DNA of 64,000 nucleotides from Ryuthela nishihirai (taxonomy: Eukaryota; Arthropoda; Arachnida; Araneae; Heptathelidae), in assembly GCA_038380435.1 (NCBI GenBank), contig JAWZYU010000009.1, forward strand, positions 63,579,901 to 63,643,900, written 5' to 3'. This document shows positions 1 through 10,517 of the stretch, piece after piece. How positions within the stretch are numbered: the first letter of the stretch is position 1; each line of letters starts with the position of its first letter. Below the pieces are notes generated by a model. It ran no database searches and had not been told where the DNA came from. It saw nothing but the letters and a program-made list of their open reading frames with translations. A program made the position numbers and the translations under genes.

Positions 1-174
1 TGGATAGTGGATAAAACTACTTGTAAAAAAAAACTGTTTATCCATCTACTTCAAAAAAAACTGTCTGTCCTATCCATAATAAAATCTTAGCGTTAACGTA
101 GACAGCGTAATACGGGTAAAATAAATACTTATAATACGGATAAAAAAACTTGACGTTTAACTGGATAAAAAAAA
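1..174. other. AT-rich sequence, nothing recognised
   Basis: Repeated ggataaaa-like words and A runs; no coding signal or known element seen. Confidence 0.5.
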
Positions 175-326
175 TACCTCTTCAATCAGCTACTTGCCAC
201 AGAGTTCTGACAGGAGCCTTTACATGCCATAGTAGAAGGTCTCTGAGGAAGGAAGGACCTCAACAGAAAAACAACACAAACCAGTGCCTTTTGATCAGTA
301 GCCAATCGCGTTAACTACTCGACTAC
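175..326 (-). mobile_element. SINE-A copy (tRNA-derived SINE), diverged
   Basis: On the minus strand this reads like the full copy at 17012-17225: a tRNA-like head, then a body containing the complement of 'gaggtcc' and 'ctgtggcaag', then an A/T tail. The order on the plus strand is reversed (cagctacttgccacagag first, atcagtagccaa last). The body has lost part of the 'ctgacaggctcctgtcag' segment. Family membership is seen from shared words; the pol III origin is inferred from the better-preserved copies. Confidence 0.7.
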
Positions 327-1605
327 AGACGGCTATGACAACCTATATATAAATAGTAAACCTATACACTAGACACTTGGGATAGCAGGAAGCCCATTGT
401 TGAAGGGTTTCTAACCTTCCCATCACATTTTATCACATCACATCACTAGACATAACTTTCACAAATAGTATATACCACTAGTACGGAGAAGAAAAACCCT
501 CATATATGTATAGGCAACAATTACAGTGAAGAGACAAAGTACTGAAACTTGAAAAAGAACAAAAACACCATTTAGAGTTTGATTTTTGGTAAATAATGCG
601 TTTTAAGAATAAATAAAATTAAAAAAAAGAATATAAGCATTACAAAATGCTTTTCTAGTCCTATTCTCTTCAATTCAATATAAGGGATCTCCTCAATTTT
701 TCCCTTACATCCGGGCCCTGTTTGTAGTAGCCAAAATTCCCTACCAAAAAATTTAGTCACGAGCCGTCACATTTAACACATTCTAACAATGTAAATTAAA
801 GACATTTGAAGGATAATGTTACGACAGATGAACGTGCTACAATGAACTTGTGATATGATGAATCGTTTTGAAGTTCGCGTGTGCTTCAACGTGCGAATTA
901 CATCAACAACGACTTGAAAATTTGATTTAACTAAGAAAAGGTATTTAGTTGTGAGTTCGGTGAATTGAAAAGAAGCAAAGAGTTGATTTGGTAATGTGTG
1001 CGATTAATCGACTTCAGTGTCGTATTATAATTAATATTGTGTGTTTAACTTGACGGACATGTTTCCAGAGTGTCAAATAGTGCATTGAGTGTATTCAAGA
1101 ATAGAAGACAGAGGCTGTGTTCTTTCTTACAAAGTTGTGCTATTACATAATAGAAGGCACAGGTGGTAAGAATAAAACATAAGGTCGTAACATAATTTAA
1201 AGAAAACACTTGGTATTCTTGTGAACAAAGTGAAGTAGTTTTTACAAATAATTGCTTTATTTAACCTGTTGTTGAATGTTTGAAAGTGCTAAATATAGAT
1301 TTATTTGATAATGTGCTAGCTGCTCAATTAATATAGTTGGACTCTCAAGACTTGTTAATTTGAATGTCATATTAAGGATATTGGAATGTTCTGTTCTATT
1401 AACAATTGTCAATAGAAGATAGTGAATAATTTGTCATAAACATATTTAGTTCAATATTTAAATTCCCATACTTCGTGTATAAATAGTTATTAAATACTAC
1501 AGTATTTTTTTGGACTCACGCTCAGTGCTCAGCCTTTTAATTTATAACAATAAGAAAACTATGATTCCTAAAATTTTGTTGTTTACATATAAAAATAATA
1601 TAACA
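327..1605. other. No recognised feature
   Basis: AT-rich, stop-dense in all frames. The open frame at 572-760 (minus) has no recognisable content. Confidence 0.5.
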
Positions 1606-1607
1606 AA

Positions 1608-1758
1608 TACACCCTCAAGCAGCTGCTTGCCACAGAGGTCTGAGAGGATGGCAGGACTTCAGCAGAAAAACGACACATACATCCATGTCTTACCCGGACT
1701 CGAACCTAGGCCCCTTTAGATCAGTAGCCAAGTCCGCTAACCAATCGGCAACGGATCG
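1608..1758 (-). mobile_element. SINE-A copy with internal deletion
   Basis: Minus strand. Tail-proximal 'cagctgcttgccacagag' at left, B-box complement 'ggactcgaacc' and A-box region 'gctaaccaatcggc' at right. About 38 bases of the body, spanning the part that names the palindromic 'ctgacaggctcctgtcag', are missing relative to 17012-17225. The tRNA-like head is intact enough to recognise. Confidence 0.8.
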
Positions 1759-1805
1759 CGCAACTCTACAATAATTTTTCATTTATGTCTTTTAAAAAAA
1801 AAAAT

Positions 1806-1842
1806 TGCACCCTCCACCCCCAGCCCCCACCCCCACCTCCTC
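1806..1842 (-). other. C-rich tract, possible G-quadruplex on minus strand
   Basis: Several runs of 4-5 C separated by 1-2 bases (caccccc, agccccc, acccccacc). On the minus strand this is four closely spaced G runs, which fits the G-quadruplex rule of four runs of three or more G. It stands out in AT-rich surroundings. Confidence 0.5.
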
Positions 1843-2127
1843 TGGAAATGAAGAGGTAAATCTCTGCTGAAAATGTAAACCCCTTGATTATCACATTCCA
1901 TCAACAAAATGTTTGCTTTCTAGTTAAAACTTATCTTTTGCAATATACGTTTAGAATTTTGCAATTTTCTCGCTATTAGGAAGCACAATTAAAACTTTTA
2001 ATACATCCAGAAAGTGTGAAATCAAAACATTTCATCAGTGCCTATCCAATCAGAGCAGAATTTTTATTTTATCTCTAAAAACTGGTTTCTCTTGAAACTA
2101 CAAAGTTGTGTTTACCCATTCCCGTAT

Positions 2128-2245
2128 GGAGGTCCTGCCATCCTCTCAGATCTTCCACTGTGGCATATAAACTGACAGGCTCCTGTCAGACCTCTGTGGC
2201 AAGCAGCTGCTTGAGGGAGTATTTATTTGTTTATTTTTTTTATTC
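2128..2245 (+). mobile_element. SINE-A 3' part
   Basis: Plus-strand body from 'ggaggtcctgccatcctc' through 'gacaggctcctgtcagacc' and 'tggcaagcagctgcttgag' to a tail of TTTATT repeats. The tRNA-like head is absent, so the copy is 5' truncated, as expected for target-primed reverse transcription. Confidence 0.8.
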
Positions 2246-2249
2246 CCAT

Positions 2250-3270
2250 ATGGGTAATCAAATAGGTTGTCAATGCAAGCTTCATGACCTTCATATTTCA
2301 CCATCAAAATTACAAAAAATTCTAGCATAAATACATCATTTGTATCATTCGTTTAAAATTTTGCAATTTTAACTTTTTCCACAGATAAAAATAAAGCTTT
2401 TGGAAGATTCTGAAAATGCGAATTCTAATATTTCGCCAATACCCTCTAATCCAAAAAAAGGTTTTAATCTATCTCTAAAAACAAAAAAAGTTTAATATCT
2501 GTAGATGGATAGATATACGACAAAGTTAACTCATTTGAAGAAAAAGCAAGCTAAAATATAGAATCAATAATTATTATCATTCTTATTCATTAAAACTGTT
2601 TTATTTCAAGAAACAAATTTGATGATGTCATTAACGATTTTGCCAACATAAAGGCAAGAAATACATACCCTCTTTTACTGCGATGGTTTGTTTTATAGAT
2701 GTAAGGGCAATTTTCATAAATCTATAAGTTAATATATTACTTTTAAGTTTTTCTTCTATAAAAAAAAACCCTTGAAAAATAATTTTTATCAAATGTTTTA
2801 ACTACAAAAAGGTATATTTCTAAATTTTTGCCATAGGCGCCATCAATTCTGGATACTGCTCTGATTTAAACAGCTTAATAATGATTAAATAAATATACGA
2901 TACTTAAACAGCAATTTAATTATTTAGCAGCTAAATAGTGATTTAATATCGCAAAAGTAGCAGTTTTTCAATTTGGTTGTTCAATGTACAAAAGCAAGTA
3001 ACGAGAGATCATATCAGTATCATCTATGACATTACATAATTATATACATGCTATTTTGCAAAAATCGTCCTTCGAGTTTTACTTTCCACAAAACCTCTGT
3101 AACTATTTAAATGTGAGGCTTAATGGCACGCTTCTATTAATAATAAATAACATATCGAGATCATGCTTCGTTGAGTAGAGGTCATTAATTCAGATGAACC
3201 ATGCCCCGTGCTGAAGCTCCGTCCCTGGTCCTGACAAAAGTTAGCGCATTTTTGTTCATGTTCCAACCAG
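2250..3270. other. No recognised feature
   Basis: AT-rich, short open frames only. Confidence 0.5.
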
Positions 3271-3273
3271 TCC

Positions 3274-3678
3274 TCAATCTATTAATAAACTATGACTGAA
3301 GTATATAGACAGTGGCATATTCACCACTGACATATAGGAACACTTCATGAAGACACTAGAGAATGGAGGTAGCGGATATCGCTGTTCCACTCGCTGCTGT
3401 GAGGTCCGATCACTGTTAATGGGGTGTTGATAACCTGTTCCTTCTGTTGCATAACAGATTCTCCCTTTGGGTTGTTGCTCTTCGTCATCCATTAATGAAT
3501 CATCTGGATGCATTCTGTCCTTGTTGGAATCTCTGTCAAAGTCTATGCACCACTGAATGACTAACATTAAGCCATCTGCCAACGTCTGCATGATCCTGGT
3601 CAGCCTCGAGTCTACCTGTAGCTCACCACCGCACTTCTTCCGATAAATGATCTCTGGTAGACATACCCAACAAACCTG
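3274..3678 (-). CDS. Unidentified open frame, candidate exon or decayed coding sequence
   Basis: A minus-strand frame stays open for about 135 codons, upstream of its first internal methionine as well. It starts just after an in-frame stop in a context reading tatatag/cag, which resembles a splice acceptor. The translation is mixed and non-repetitive: it contains RKKCGGELQVDSRLTRIMQ, then a hydrophobic stretch ADGLMLVIQW, then an acidic stretch DDSLMDDEEQQPKG. I do not recognise the family. It does not overlap any repeat that I identified. It could be a host exon, a decayed transposon segment or chance. Evidence for chance: no second exon is visible nearby and the last third looks non-coding. 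Confidence 0.2.
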   Translation of the reverse strand, partial: QVCWVCLPEIIYRKKCGGELQVDSRLTRIMQTLADGLMLVIQWCIDFDRDSNKDRMHPDDSLMDDEEQQPKGRICYATEGTGYQHPINSDRTSQQRVEQRYPLPPFSSVFMKCSYMSVVNMPLSIYFSHSLLID

Positions 3679-3942
3679 CTATATAGAAAACTCCACTTTA
3701 TACTTCTCAGGACATCTGAAAACAACTTTGAAACACCCGCTTTTAACCTGATCTAGTGTTAACGTTCGCCACATTTTCAGATACTACTGTCAGCACGATT
3801 CATTTGCATACCATACCTCAATTCTTCGTCGTATTTTTCATACAATATATATTTATATCTTCGGAGATTTATGCTATCGCCTTTTTTTCATTTGTTCCTT
3901 GATTTATGGAAACCAGTGTAGGAAATGTTTTTGCTATAAAGG

Positions 3943-4215
3943 TTGTGTTGTTTTACCTCAGAGCTAATGGGTTAAATTGGCCGGTTCAAAGAACCCCCAA
4001 GAGTCCATAGAAGGTTAGGTAAGGAAACCTTCCGCCAGTGCCATCTACTGTGTTTCTTCCGTATAAAAACTACCGTTGTTGCATACGGGGGTCACATTTC
4101 AATGTCCCATTCGAAGTATACTGACCTTTACAGGTCCATCAGTGCCCTCTTCCTCACATAGGGTTTAGGACGGAAATTCTCAATGCTGGCATAGTTATGA
4201 CTCCAAACTGAGAAC
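3943..4215 (-). mobile_element. SINE-B copy, diverged
   Basis: Minus strand. Begins with the family 3' end (gttgttttacctcagagc), followed by 'aatgggttaaattggcc', 'cttccgccagtgccatc', 'tttcaatgtcccattcgaag' and 'gaaattctcaatgctggc'. These match, in order, the complete copy at 51067-51455. The tRNA head is largely lost. Many substitutions, so older than the copies at 50-51 kb. Confidence 0.75.
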
Positions 4216-4219
4216 ATCA

Positions 4220-5525
4220 GAACATGATGAAGCAAGGACAAAGTTGGTGTTACCTTTTATGCATATGACTGTCACACCACCAATCCCTTTCCTAAAAGAA
4301 ATTGAACAATATATCATTCAATGTCATGTGTGTCACTAAGAATTTTCCCAATCGATTGTCGTTTTGTTACATTCGATCTCTTTGAAGTCTCCATTCAAAG
4401 AATGAAATCAATTTTTGAAGAAAATTCGACAATACTAAGAAATGTCTTTTCTATTATTTTGCAGCTGATAATAGAACACTAATGTAACAGGAGTTTTTTA
4501 ATAAAATTTCCTAGGTAAGAGAGTGAGTTTTATCTTCCTCATCATTGTCAGTTTAAATTAGAGTGGTAATCTTAAATTGGGAGATAATTTTACAAAAAGT
4601 AATATCATAATTGCATCATGATCATAATTATAATCCTTGATTAAAAACAGAGAGAACTCTTTTAACATTGCATTAGAATTCTTTAATATCGAGAAGAGAC
4701 TTTAAATTCGCTTTACGCATTTACGAAACAATTTTCTGAACAACATTCCGTTTTGACATTGGACATAGTTTCTGAGGTTATACGTTTGAATGGCAGGATT
4801 ACGACTTTCGGATATTAGTCGATTCGTACGAAACCGTCTTCTACTGATAAAATAAGGTTAATTCATCCATTCGTTCAGAGTATTGATTTGAAATTATGTC
4901 ACCGAATCGAAATCGTAGTACACACTTAAAATGTCCAAACCTTTCGTGAACTTTGAAAATGGCTAAGCTTCAGTAATTGGAGTAATGTAACTCCCGTGTT
5001 GGAATTTGTGGCACTTAAGGATTTCTCCAATACCGATGTCTTCTGCTAAAGCTGCCATTGAATGACGGTAGACACCGTTACTCAATATAATTGCAATCAA
5101 TGCTAGTGACTCTACAAGGCTAAACACAAGTTTAATCTGCATGTTTCAGCCAGGCGCTTTTATTTAGTACTAAAGGTAAATAGGAAACATGATATGTTAC
5201 ATACTTTCAGCCAATAAATGCTATTTAGTCATTTTTAGAGGTGTTAGTGAATGAGATAGTGTCATTGCAAGTTCATGTGTCATGGCATGGTCTTTTGCAT
5301 TGCAAAAGCTTGGCCTTTGAATGATGTGATGTTAGATGCCAGAAGGGATTTCGATACGTAACATTTCATCTGTTGGAGAAAAAAAAAACTTTAAAATGAA
5401 TGATTCTGGAGGAACATTTGTTTTTAATAAATAAAATTCACAGATTGATTCATTTGATCAATTTAAAATTTCAAAGTAAACTCTTCAGTTGTTGTAACCT
5501 GAGAATTAGTTGGGAAAAAATACAG
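4220..5525. other. No recognised feature
   Basis: AT-rich intergenic-type DNA without long frames. Confidence 0.5.
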
Positions 5526-5527
5526 AA

Positions 5528-5608
5528 TTTGGGACAGAGTAGTAACCGAACCCATGACAACTGTAAATATGTCAGGTGTTCTTCCTACTGAGCTATCCCA
5601 TGCCTAGT
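5528..5608 (-). repeat. tRNA-like fragment (possible SINE head)
   Basis: Minus strand reads gggatagctcagtagg (A-box TAGCTCAGTAGG), then an anticodon-arm-like segment, then atgggttcggtta (B-box GGTTCGGTT). The first bases gggatag could pair with ctgtccc downstream. The spacing from the 5' end to the A box is too short for a canonical tRNA and the T arm is mismatched, so this is more likely a SINE head or tRNA pseudogene than a functional tRNA. It differs from both SINE-A and SINE-B heads. Confidence 0.4.
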
Positions 5609-5984
5609 TCAAGTTCAGCTGATGACAATAAACGATGATTCCAGATTGGCAGGTATATAGCGCCATCTGTTGAGAAGGAACAGAGCATACCATTGGCATG
5701 ATGCTGAAATTACCTAATTAATTAATAGGGCTCTCTACCTAGGTAACGACCAGTGCAGTGCAGAGATCAAGTAAGGGACAGGGGCTTAGAGCCAAAAAAG
5801 GGGAACCTCTTCTTTGGGGGCTGTAAAAGGGCTGTGAAAAGGACACCTCTGACTAGTAGAAGGAAAAGGGAAGTGGACCTCTCCCTGTGCACAGCTTTGG
5901 TAATGACTTTACTGGCATTATATTCAGTAGTATCAAGCACGCCAGTGGGTAGAAGCAGCCTTTCAAGGTCACCCCCTGACCCTG

Positions 5985-6480
5985 GCGCTGGTTTGTCGCC
6001 TTCGGATGATGATATGTTGGCAATAGTCTCAAAATGTATTGAAATTGTTTTCAAACTCCAAGACTATTCAAACAGTTGTCCCGTTACTCACTGAAGTTGT
6101 TACTTATTCTGTTCTGCAAGAAATCAAAAGAACTGTTGAGTTTTCTACGGAGGCTACATATGAGCTAAGGAATCAACTTAAAGAAAAAGAGGCAGTAATA
6201 AATGATCTACGTTCGAGATTTATTTAAAGTGTAGCGAACTCGAACAGTATCAATGGAAAAACTCGATTAGGATTTTTGGAGTGGAAGAAGCATATGCACC
6301 TCCTGATGACCGTGCCATTAAAATTTTCAAAAAAAAAATGTTAAACAATGACATTTCCATGAATGATATTAACCGCAGTCATCGAGTGGGGACTGTTCAG
6401 AACGGCAAGCCCCCACCCATTCTTGTAAAATTATATTCGATTCTCTGTTATACCAAGGCTGTCTACAAGAATTATACGTA
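5985..6480 (+). pseudogene. LINE ORF1 remnant
   Basis: Three frame pieces that line up. The first ends in DDDMLAIVSKCIEIVF. The second, in another frame (6039-6227), reads TYSVLQEIKRTVEF and ELRNQLKEKEAVINDLRSRF and looks like a coiled coil. From 6224 a third frame reads ELEQYQWKNSIRIFGVEE and then INRSHRVG...ILVKLY. The pattern coiled coil, 'LEQY..RNNLRIFGI', 'RSHRVG..PRPIIVKF' is the usual ORF1 layout of non-LTR elements, where it acts as an RNA-binding chaperone. Frameshifts near 6060 and 6222 make it non-functional. The sequence breaks off at about 6480, where the nested Tc1 begins. Confidence 0.6.
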
Positions 6481-6514
6481 ATAGTTTTTTGGAAGCAGGA
6501 CTACGGGGGCACGA

Positions 6515-7080
6515 GTGCTTTGGAGATAATTTTACAAAATATTAAAGTAACACACGGGGCCATGCTGGGCATCATGGTGTGGGGAGCGATTAGCTATTAC
6601 TGTCGTACTTGTCTGGTGTTTGTACAAGGTACACTGAATAGCAATAGGTACTTCAGCGACATCGTAGAGCCGATCGTCCTGCCATATTTCAGTGTAATCC
6701 TAAATGCGATATTCCAGCAGGATAACGCCCGCCCACACTCTGCCTGGGAAACTCAACATATTCTTCAGGCAGTGCAGCAACTTCCTTGGCCAGCACGCTC
6801 TCCGATTTTGTCTCCAATCGAGCATGTCTGGGACTGGATTGGACAAGTGCCTTCCGCGGACATTAGACTTCCGTTGCCTTCCGCGGACCGCGGCAGGCAA
6901 CGACCATCGCTGAATTACTCATCCAATTTAAAACCGCATGGAATGGTACCCCCCAGCGTGATAAACAGCATTTGTACGACCAATTGCATGCCACAGTGGA
7001 CGCTTGTATTGCTGCTCGAGGAGGTTCAGCACCTTATTAAAATGTGCGTTCTGTAAAATGTAATACTCATTAAAAGTTAA
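6515..7080 (+). pseudogene. Tc1-type transposase C-terminal remnant, nested in the LINE
   Basis: An open frame (6520-7056, 178 codons) contains MLGIMVWGAI, a second-strand segment with FQQDNARPH (second catalytic D), and ARSPILSPIEHVWDW (third catalytic E). These are the DDE core motifs of Tc1/mariner transposases. The usual SPDL is SPIL here, and only 32 residues separate the D and E instead of the usual 34. The N-terminal DNA-binding half and the first D are missing, and an 11-bp duplication (ccttccgcgga) follows the core. No clear TIR was found. Despite being the longest frame in the window it cannot encode a working transposase. Confidence 0.75.
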
Positions 7081-7516
7081 AATAAACATTGAATCACTTC
7101 ACACGTGTGATCACTGTCCTTTCTCAACAAGTTGTTTCTACTAAATAAATCTCATAGATTACGCTTCAATTGTTAATGATGTTCGTTTTTCAATTTCCGC
7201 CAGTATCTATGTATTGTGATCTGTAATACACTTTGCATAATTTTGTCCCTCTCAATTTCTATTGTTGTTAACTGCACATATTTTGTCGTTTTTAAAGCAA
7301 AACCTCTCCTGTTACGAGTACTTCTACGGATTTTATAAACCCATTAGTCTAATAAAAACTCATTAATCGCTTTATTTATCTATTTTTATTATTTTTTCTT
7401 CGTTTTTCATTTGTTCCTTTTTTATAACTTCATGTCCTTATTTACCGCTAATCAAAGTTTTCTTCTTAACTTATATTTAACTCTCTCAGATACTTTTTTT
7501 TTCCCAAGATCAGTGT
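7081..7516. other. Gap between Tc1 remnant and LINE ORF2
   Basis: AT-rich sequence, presumably the rest of the Tc1 right end and the LINE region before ORF2. No motifs seen. Confidence 0.4.
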
Positions 7517-8140
7517 TGGTTAATCCTTTGTCATCTTAATATTCGTTCTCTTAAATCTAAAACTCTCGTATTTACTGAGTTCTGACATTTTGAAATTTGA
7601 TGTAATTGCTCTTACAGAGACATGGCTCAATATCTCCGTTCCAGATGATCTTTTTGAACACGAAGGATATAAGCTATCCTCATCGACAGATCTAGTGGGA
7701 CAGGAGGAGGACTTACATTATATATGAGGGAAGCATTTAATGTCGAACTAATGCCTATTCCTTCCTACTCTTGTTCCGAAGGTCTGTGGGTCAAAATCTC
7801 CCCTATCAATAAACAAAATCCTACTCTTATTATCGGCACACTTTACCGTCCTACGAACAGCAATATTGAAGATTTTATTAATTCATTGTACTCAGTCTTA
7901 AAAGTTTCCCTTGCAACGTTACATCCATTCTTGTGGGATACTTTACTATTAATCCTCTAGAACATAATTCTACGTATTCCAAATTTGAAATCTGCCTAAA
8001 AACATTCGGACATATACGTTTAAACAAATTGCCCACTCGCATTACTGATCACAGTGAATCTCTCGTTGATATGATTTTCTCCAATAGACCATCACTTCAC
8101 AAACACTTACTCTCTTCGGAAAATAAGAGTTCAATTTATT
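7517..8140 (+). pseudogene. LINE ORF2, APE endonuclease domain remnant
   Basis: Reads WLILCHLNIRSLKSK, then DVIALTETWL (catalytic glutamate of the APE fold), then GTLYRPTN, then LPTRITDHSESLVDMIFSN. This order is typical of the apurinic-like endonuclease that nicks target DNA in CR1/Jockey-group LINEs. A stop (gttctgacattt region) and a frameshift near 7690 split it, and a deletion after 7935 joins HPFLWD directly to later sequence, removing the GDFN block. The final SDH block is not seen. Lies immediately upstream of the reverse transcriptase. Confidence 0.7.
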
Positions 8141-8349
8141 ATTAGAACATTTTGAATGTATTATATACCTCGTGCACCTAAAGTTTTAACTTAAAAAATA
8201 TAGTTTAAAATTTAAACAATGATGAGTTTTTTCAGATTGCAAAATATTTCCGAATGCACAGCACTTTCCTCAAAAGCACATCTTCCCGTTTAATCCCGCA
8301 CATCAAAATCCCGTTTAATCAATTTTGCACTCAATATCTATGCACCTTA

Positions 8350-10225
8350 TAAAACTTTCAGCGTTCGCCCTTCTCGAAAGCCTTGTATTACAAAAGAGTT
8401 TTTGAAACTGTTCTCATTAAAAAAAAAATAAGCACTTTATGAATGCTATTTAATCCTGATCACCATACACTTGGGAGAACCCTAAAACTTTCCGTAATCT
8501 TGTCAACAGTAGTATTAATAATACCAAGCGCTTATATTTTCTTTAATCGACTTTCCGTTATAAATCCAAATGGTAACGAAACATTTCGAATTTTTGATTC
8601 AATTACTGGTAACTTAAGAAATCAAACCAAAATTAATAAGATCGTTTACAATGAAAATTCCTTCTATTCTTGCTAATATTTAGAATAATATATTTGGTAA
8701 ACCCCGCAGTTTTACAAAAAATCACGCCAACCCAAATGAGACATTGTTCTCTTACAATACATCGTGTAACAATCTGGAAACCTTTAAGCTAAAACGTGCC
8801 ACTGAAATTGAAGTTCTTAACCTTATAAATTCTCTAAAAAACACTCGCAATGTTGGACCAGATGGAATACCTACCTTTATTCTAAAAATTATTTCCCCAT
8901 TAATTTCTGCACCCCTTGGGATTTAACTAATTGCTCATTTATTTCTAATGAATTCCCAGTTCTATGGAAAGAAGCCATCATCTCACCTATACCTAAAATT
9001 TCAAATCCTTCTAACCCTCTGGACTATCTACCTGTTTCAGTTGCATATGCTTTAAACAAATGTTTAGAAAAAGTGGTCAAGAGACAATTACAGACTTTTT
9101 TTGAAAAGTTTAATTTACTTTCGTGCAGACAATTTGAATTTAAGAAAAAATTCAATTTTGCTTGAAAAAAATCAAGTTAATCAATGGAGATTGGCTTTAG
9201 GGAAACCAGTCCGACAACAGCAAAGTGAAAACAGTTGTTGGACTGGTTTCCCTTGACATCTCAAAAGCATTTAATTCAGTTAAACACAAATTTAATTCGC
9301 AAAAACTCGGATATAATTTTAATCTATCGCCCTCAGCTCTTTCTTCGTTTAAAAATCATCTCAACGACAGTGTTATGCGAGCTAAATTAAACACTAATGA
9401 GATCTTCACAGCTCTTAAAATTAATCGGGAAGTACCCCAAGGAACCATTCTTAGCCCACTTCCCTTTAACCTTTTTCTTAATGATCTTCCAGAATCCTTC
9501 ACTAAGTGCAATGTTTTTTTTTCGTATTGAGATGATTGTCTTCTTTATTTTCCCTCCAGTTCTTTCACTTCTCTAAAACAAGAAATAGAAAATAATATTC
9601 ATGATGTGCTTTATTGGTATACTAAAATGGATTCATTGTCAATATCAAGAAAACCAATATTGTTTTTCTTTCAACTTCTAATTCTCCCCGCATGACACAA
9701 ATATTAAAATTAATAACACCATATTACAGTTTCCACTTTCATGAAATATTTAGGTATGACGATAGATAATAATCTTGACTTTGGAATTCACATTAATAAA
9801 ACCGTCGCTTCAGCTTTTAAAAGAATATTGAGGTACATTTTAAACTATATATCATCCTATGCCCGAATATTCTACAAGATTTACAACGATCAAAACTCGA
9901 ATATTGTATTTCCACTCTTTTTGGTATTAATAAAAAGAACTCTTATAAGATATAAAAAGTTCAAAATGAAGATCTCAAAATCTATTTTAACAGACAAGAA
10001 TCTCTAACACTTACTGATATTCATTCCAACTACCAAATTCCCACTCTTGAATCTAGAAGAAAGCTGCGATATGTACCGTTATTCACGACACCATTTATAA
10101 TAAGTGTCATTCCCTTCTTTTTATCTTACACCCTATATTCGATTACCACATCACTACATCCTTCGCTCTGATAATAAAATGGTTTCTACTCCCAAGAATT
10201 TCAGAGCAAAGTATGGTGAAATTTG
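8350..10225 (+). pseudogene. LINE ORF2, reverse transcriptase remnant
   Basis: Fragments in order: RATEIEVLNLINSLKNTRNV then GPDGIPTFILK (8800-8890), NEFPVLWKEAIISPIPK (8950-9000), LDISKAFNSVKH (motif A, about 9255), VPQGTILSPLPFNLFLNDLP (motif B, about 9430), then the motif C box as FSY-stop-DD (about 9525), then MKYLGMTIDNNLD (9741), then PTLESRRKL (about 10045) and a last PKNFRAKYGEI-stop (about 10193-10225). These are the standard blocks of a non-LTR RT. Several frameshifts and the stop inside the YADD catalytic box make it dead. A 20-bp hairpin precedes motif A. Confidence 0.8.
9199..9253. repeat. Hairpin inside LINE RT
   Basis: Left arm 9199-9218 and right arm 9234-9253 are 20-bp inverted copies with one mismatch and a 15-nt loop. 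The right arm is native RT coding sequence just before motif A, so the left arm looks like an inverted micro-duplication. Confidence 0.8.
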
Positions 10226-10268
10226 AATATGTGTAGGCATACATATTCAAATTTCACCATACTTTGCT
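10205..10268. repeat. Perfect 28-bp hairpin at the end of LINE ORF2
   Basis: Arms 10205-10232 and 10241-10268 are perfect inverted repeats, loop gtaggcat. The left arm is the last codons of ORF2 (RAKYGEI-stop). The bases following the right arm (ctactacgttccttatcat) recur as a direct repeat at about 10437. Confidence 0.9.
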
Positions 10269-10517
10269 ACTACGTTCCTTATCATATTCAATTCCTTTGA
10301 CCAACAATATCTACTCACCCCTTTTCCCACTTCCCATTTTTCCTCTTGTCTGGATTATTCACATTTCTTTTTCCCATGTTAATTCATTTAATATTACTCT
10401 CTGCTGTCTTAAACCTCCTTTTTCTTCCCCCTGATTCTACTACGTTCCTTATCATATTTCATTTATACGTTTCTCTTCGTCCGTGCATCTTGTCATTCTG
10501 TTTATATATATGTTACC

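Noticed and set aside
6520..7056. The longest frame in the window as a functional gene
   Set aside because: It is only the C-terminal half of a Tc1 transposase, with two residues missing between catalytic sites and no first catalytic D.
10205..10268. The 28-bp hairpin as a terminal piece of the 10518-11811 element
   Set aside because: It also contains gcaaagtatg, but the left arm is the native ORF2 end (KYGEI-stop) of the LINE, so the similarity to the TIR is coincidental.
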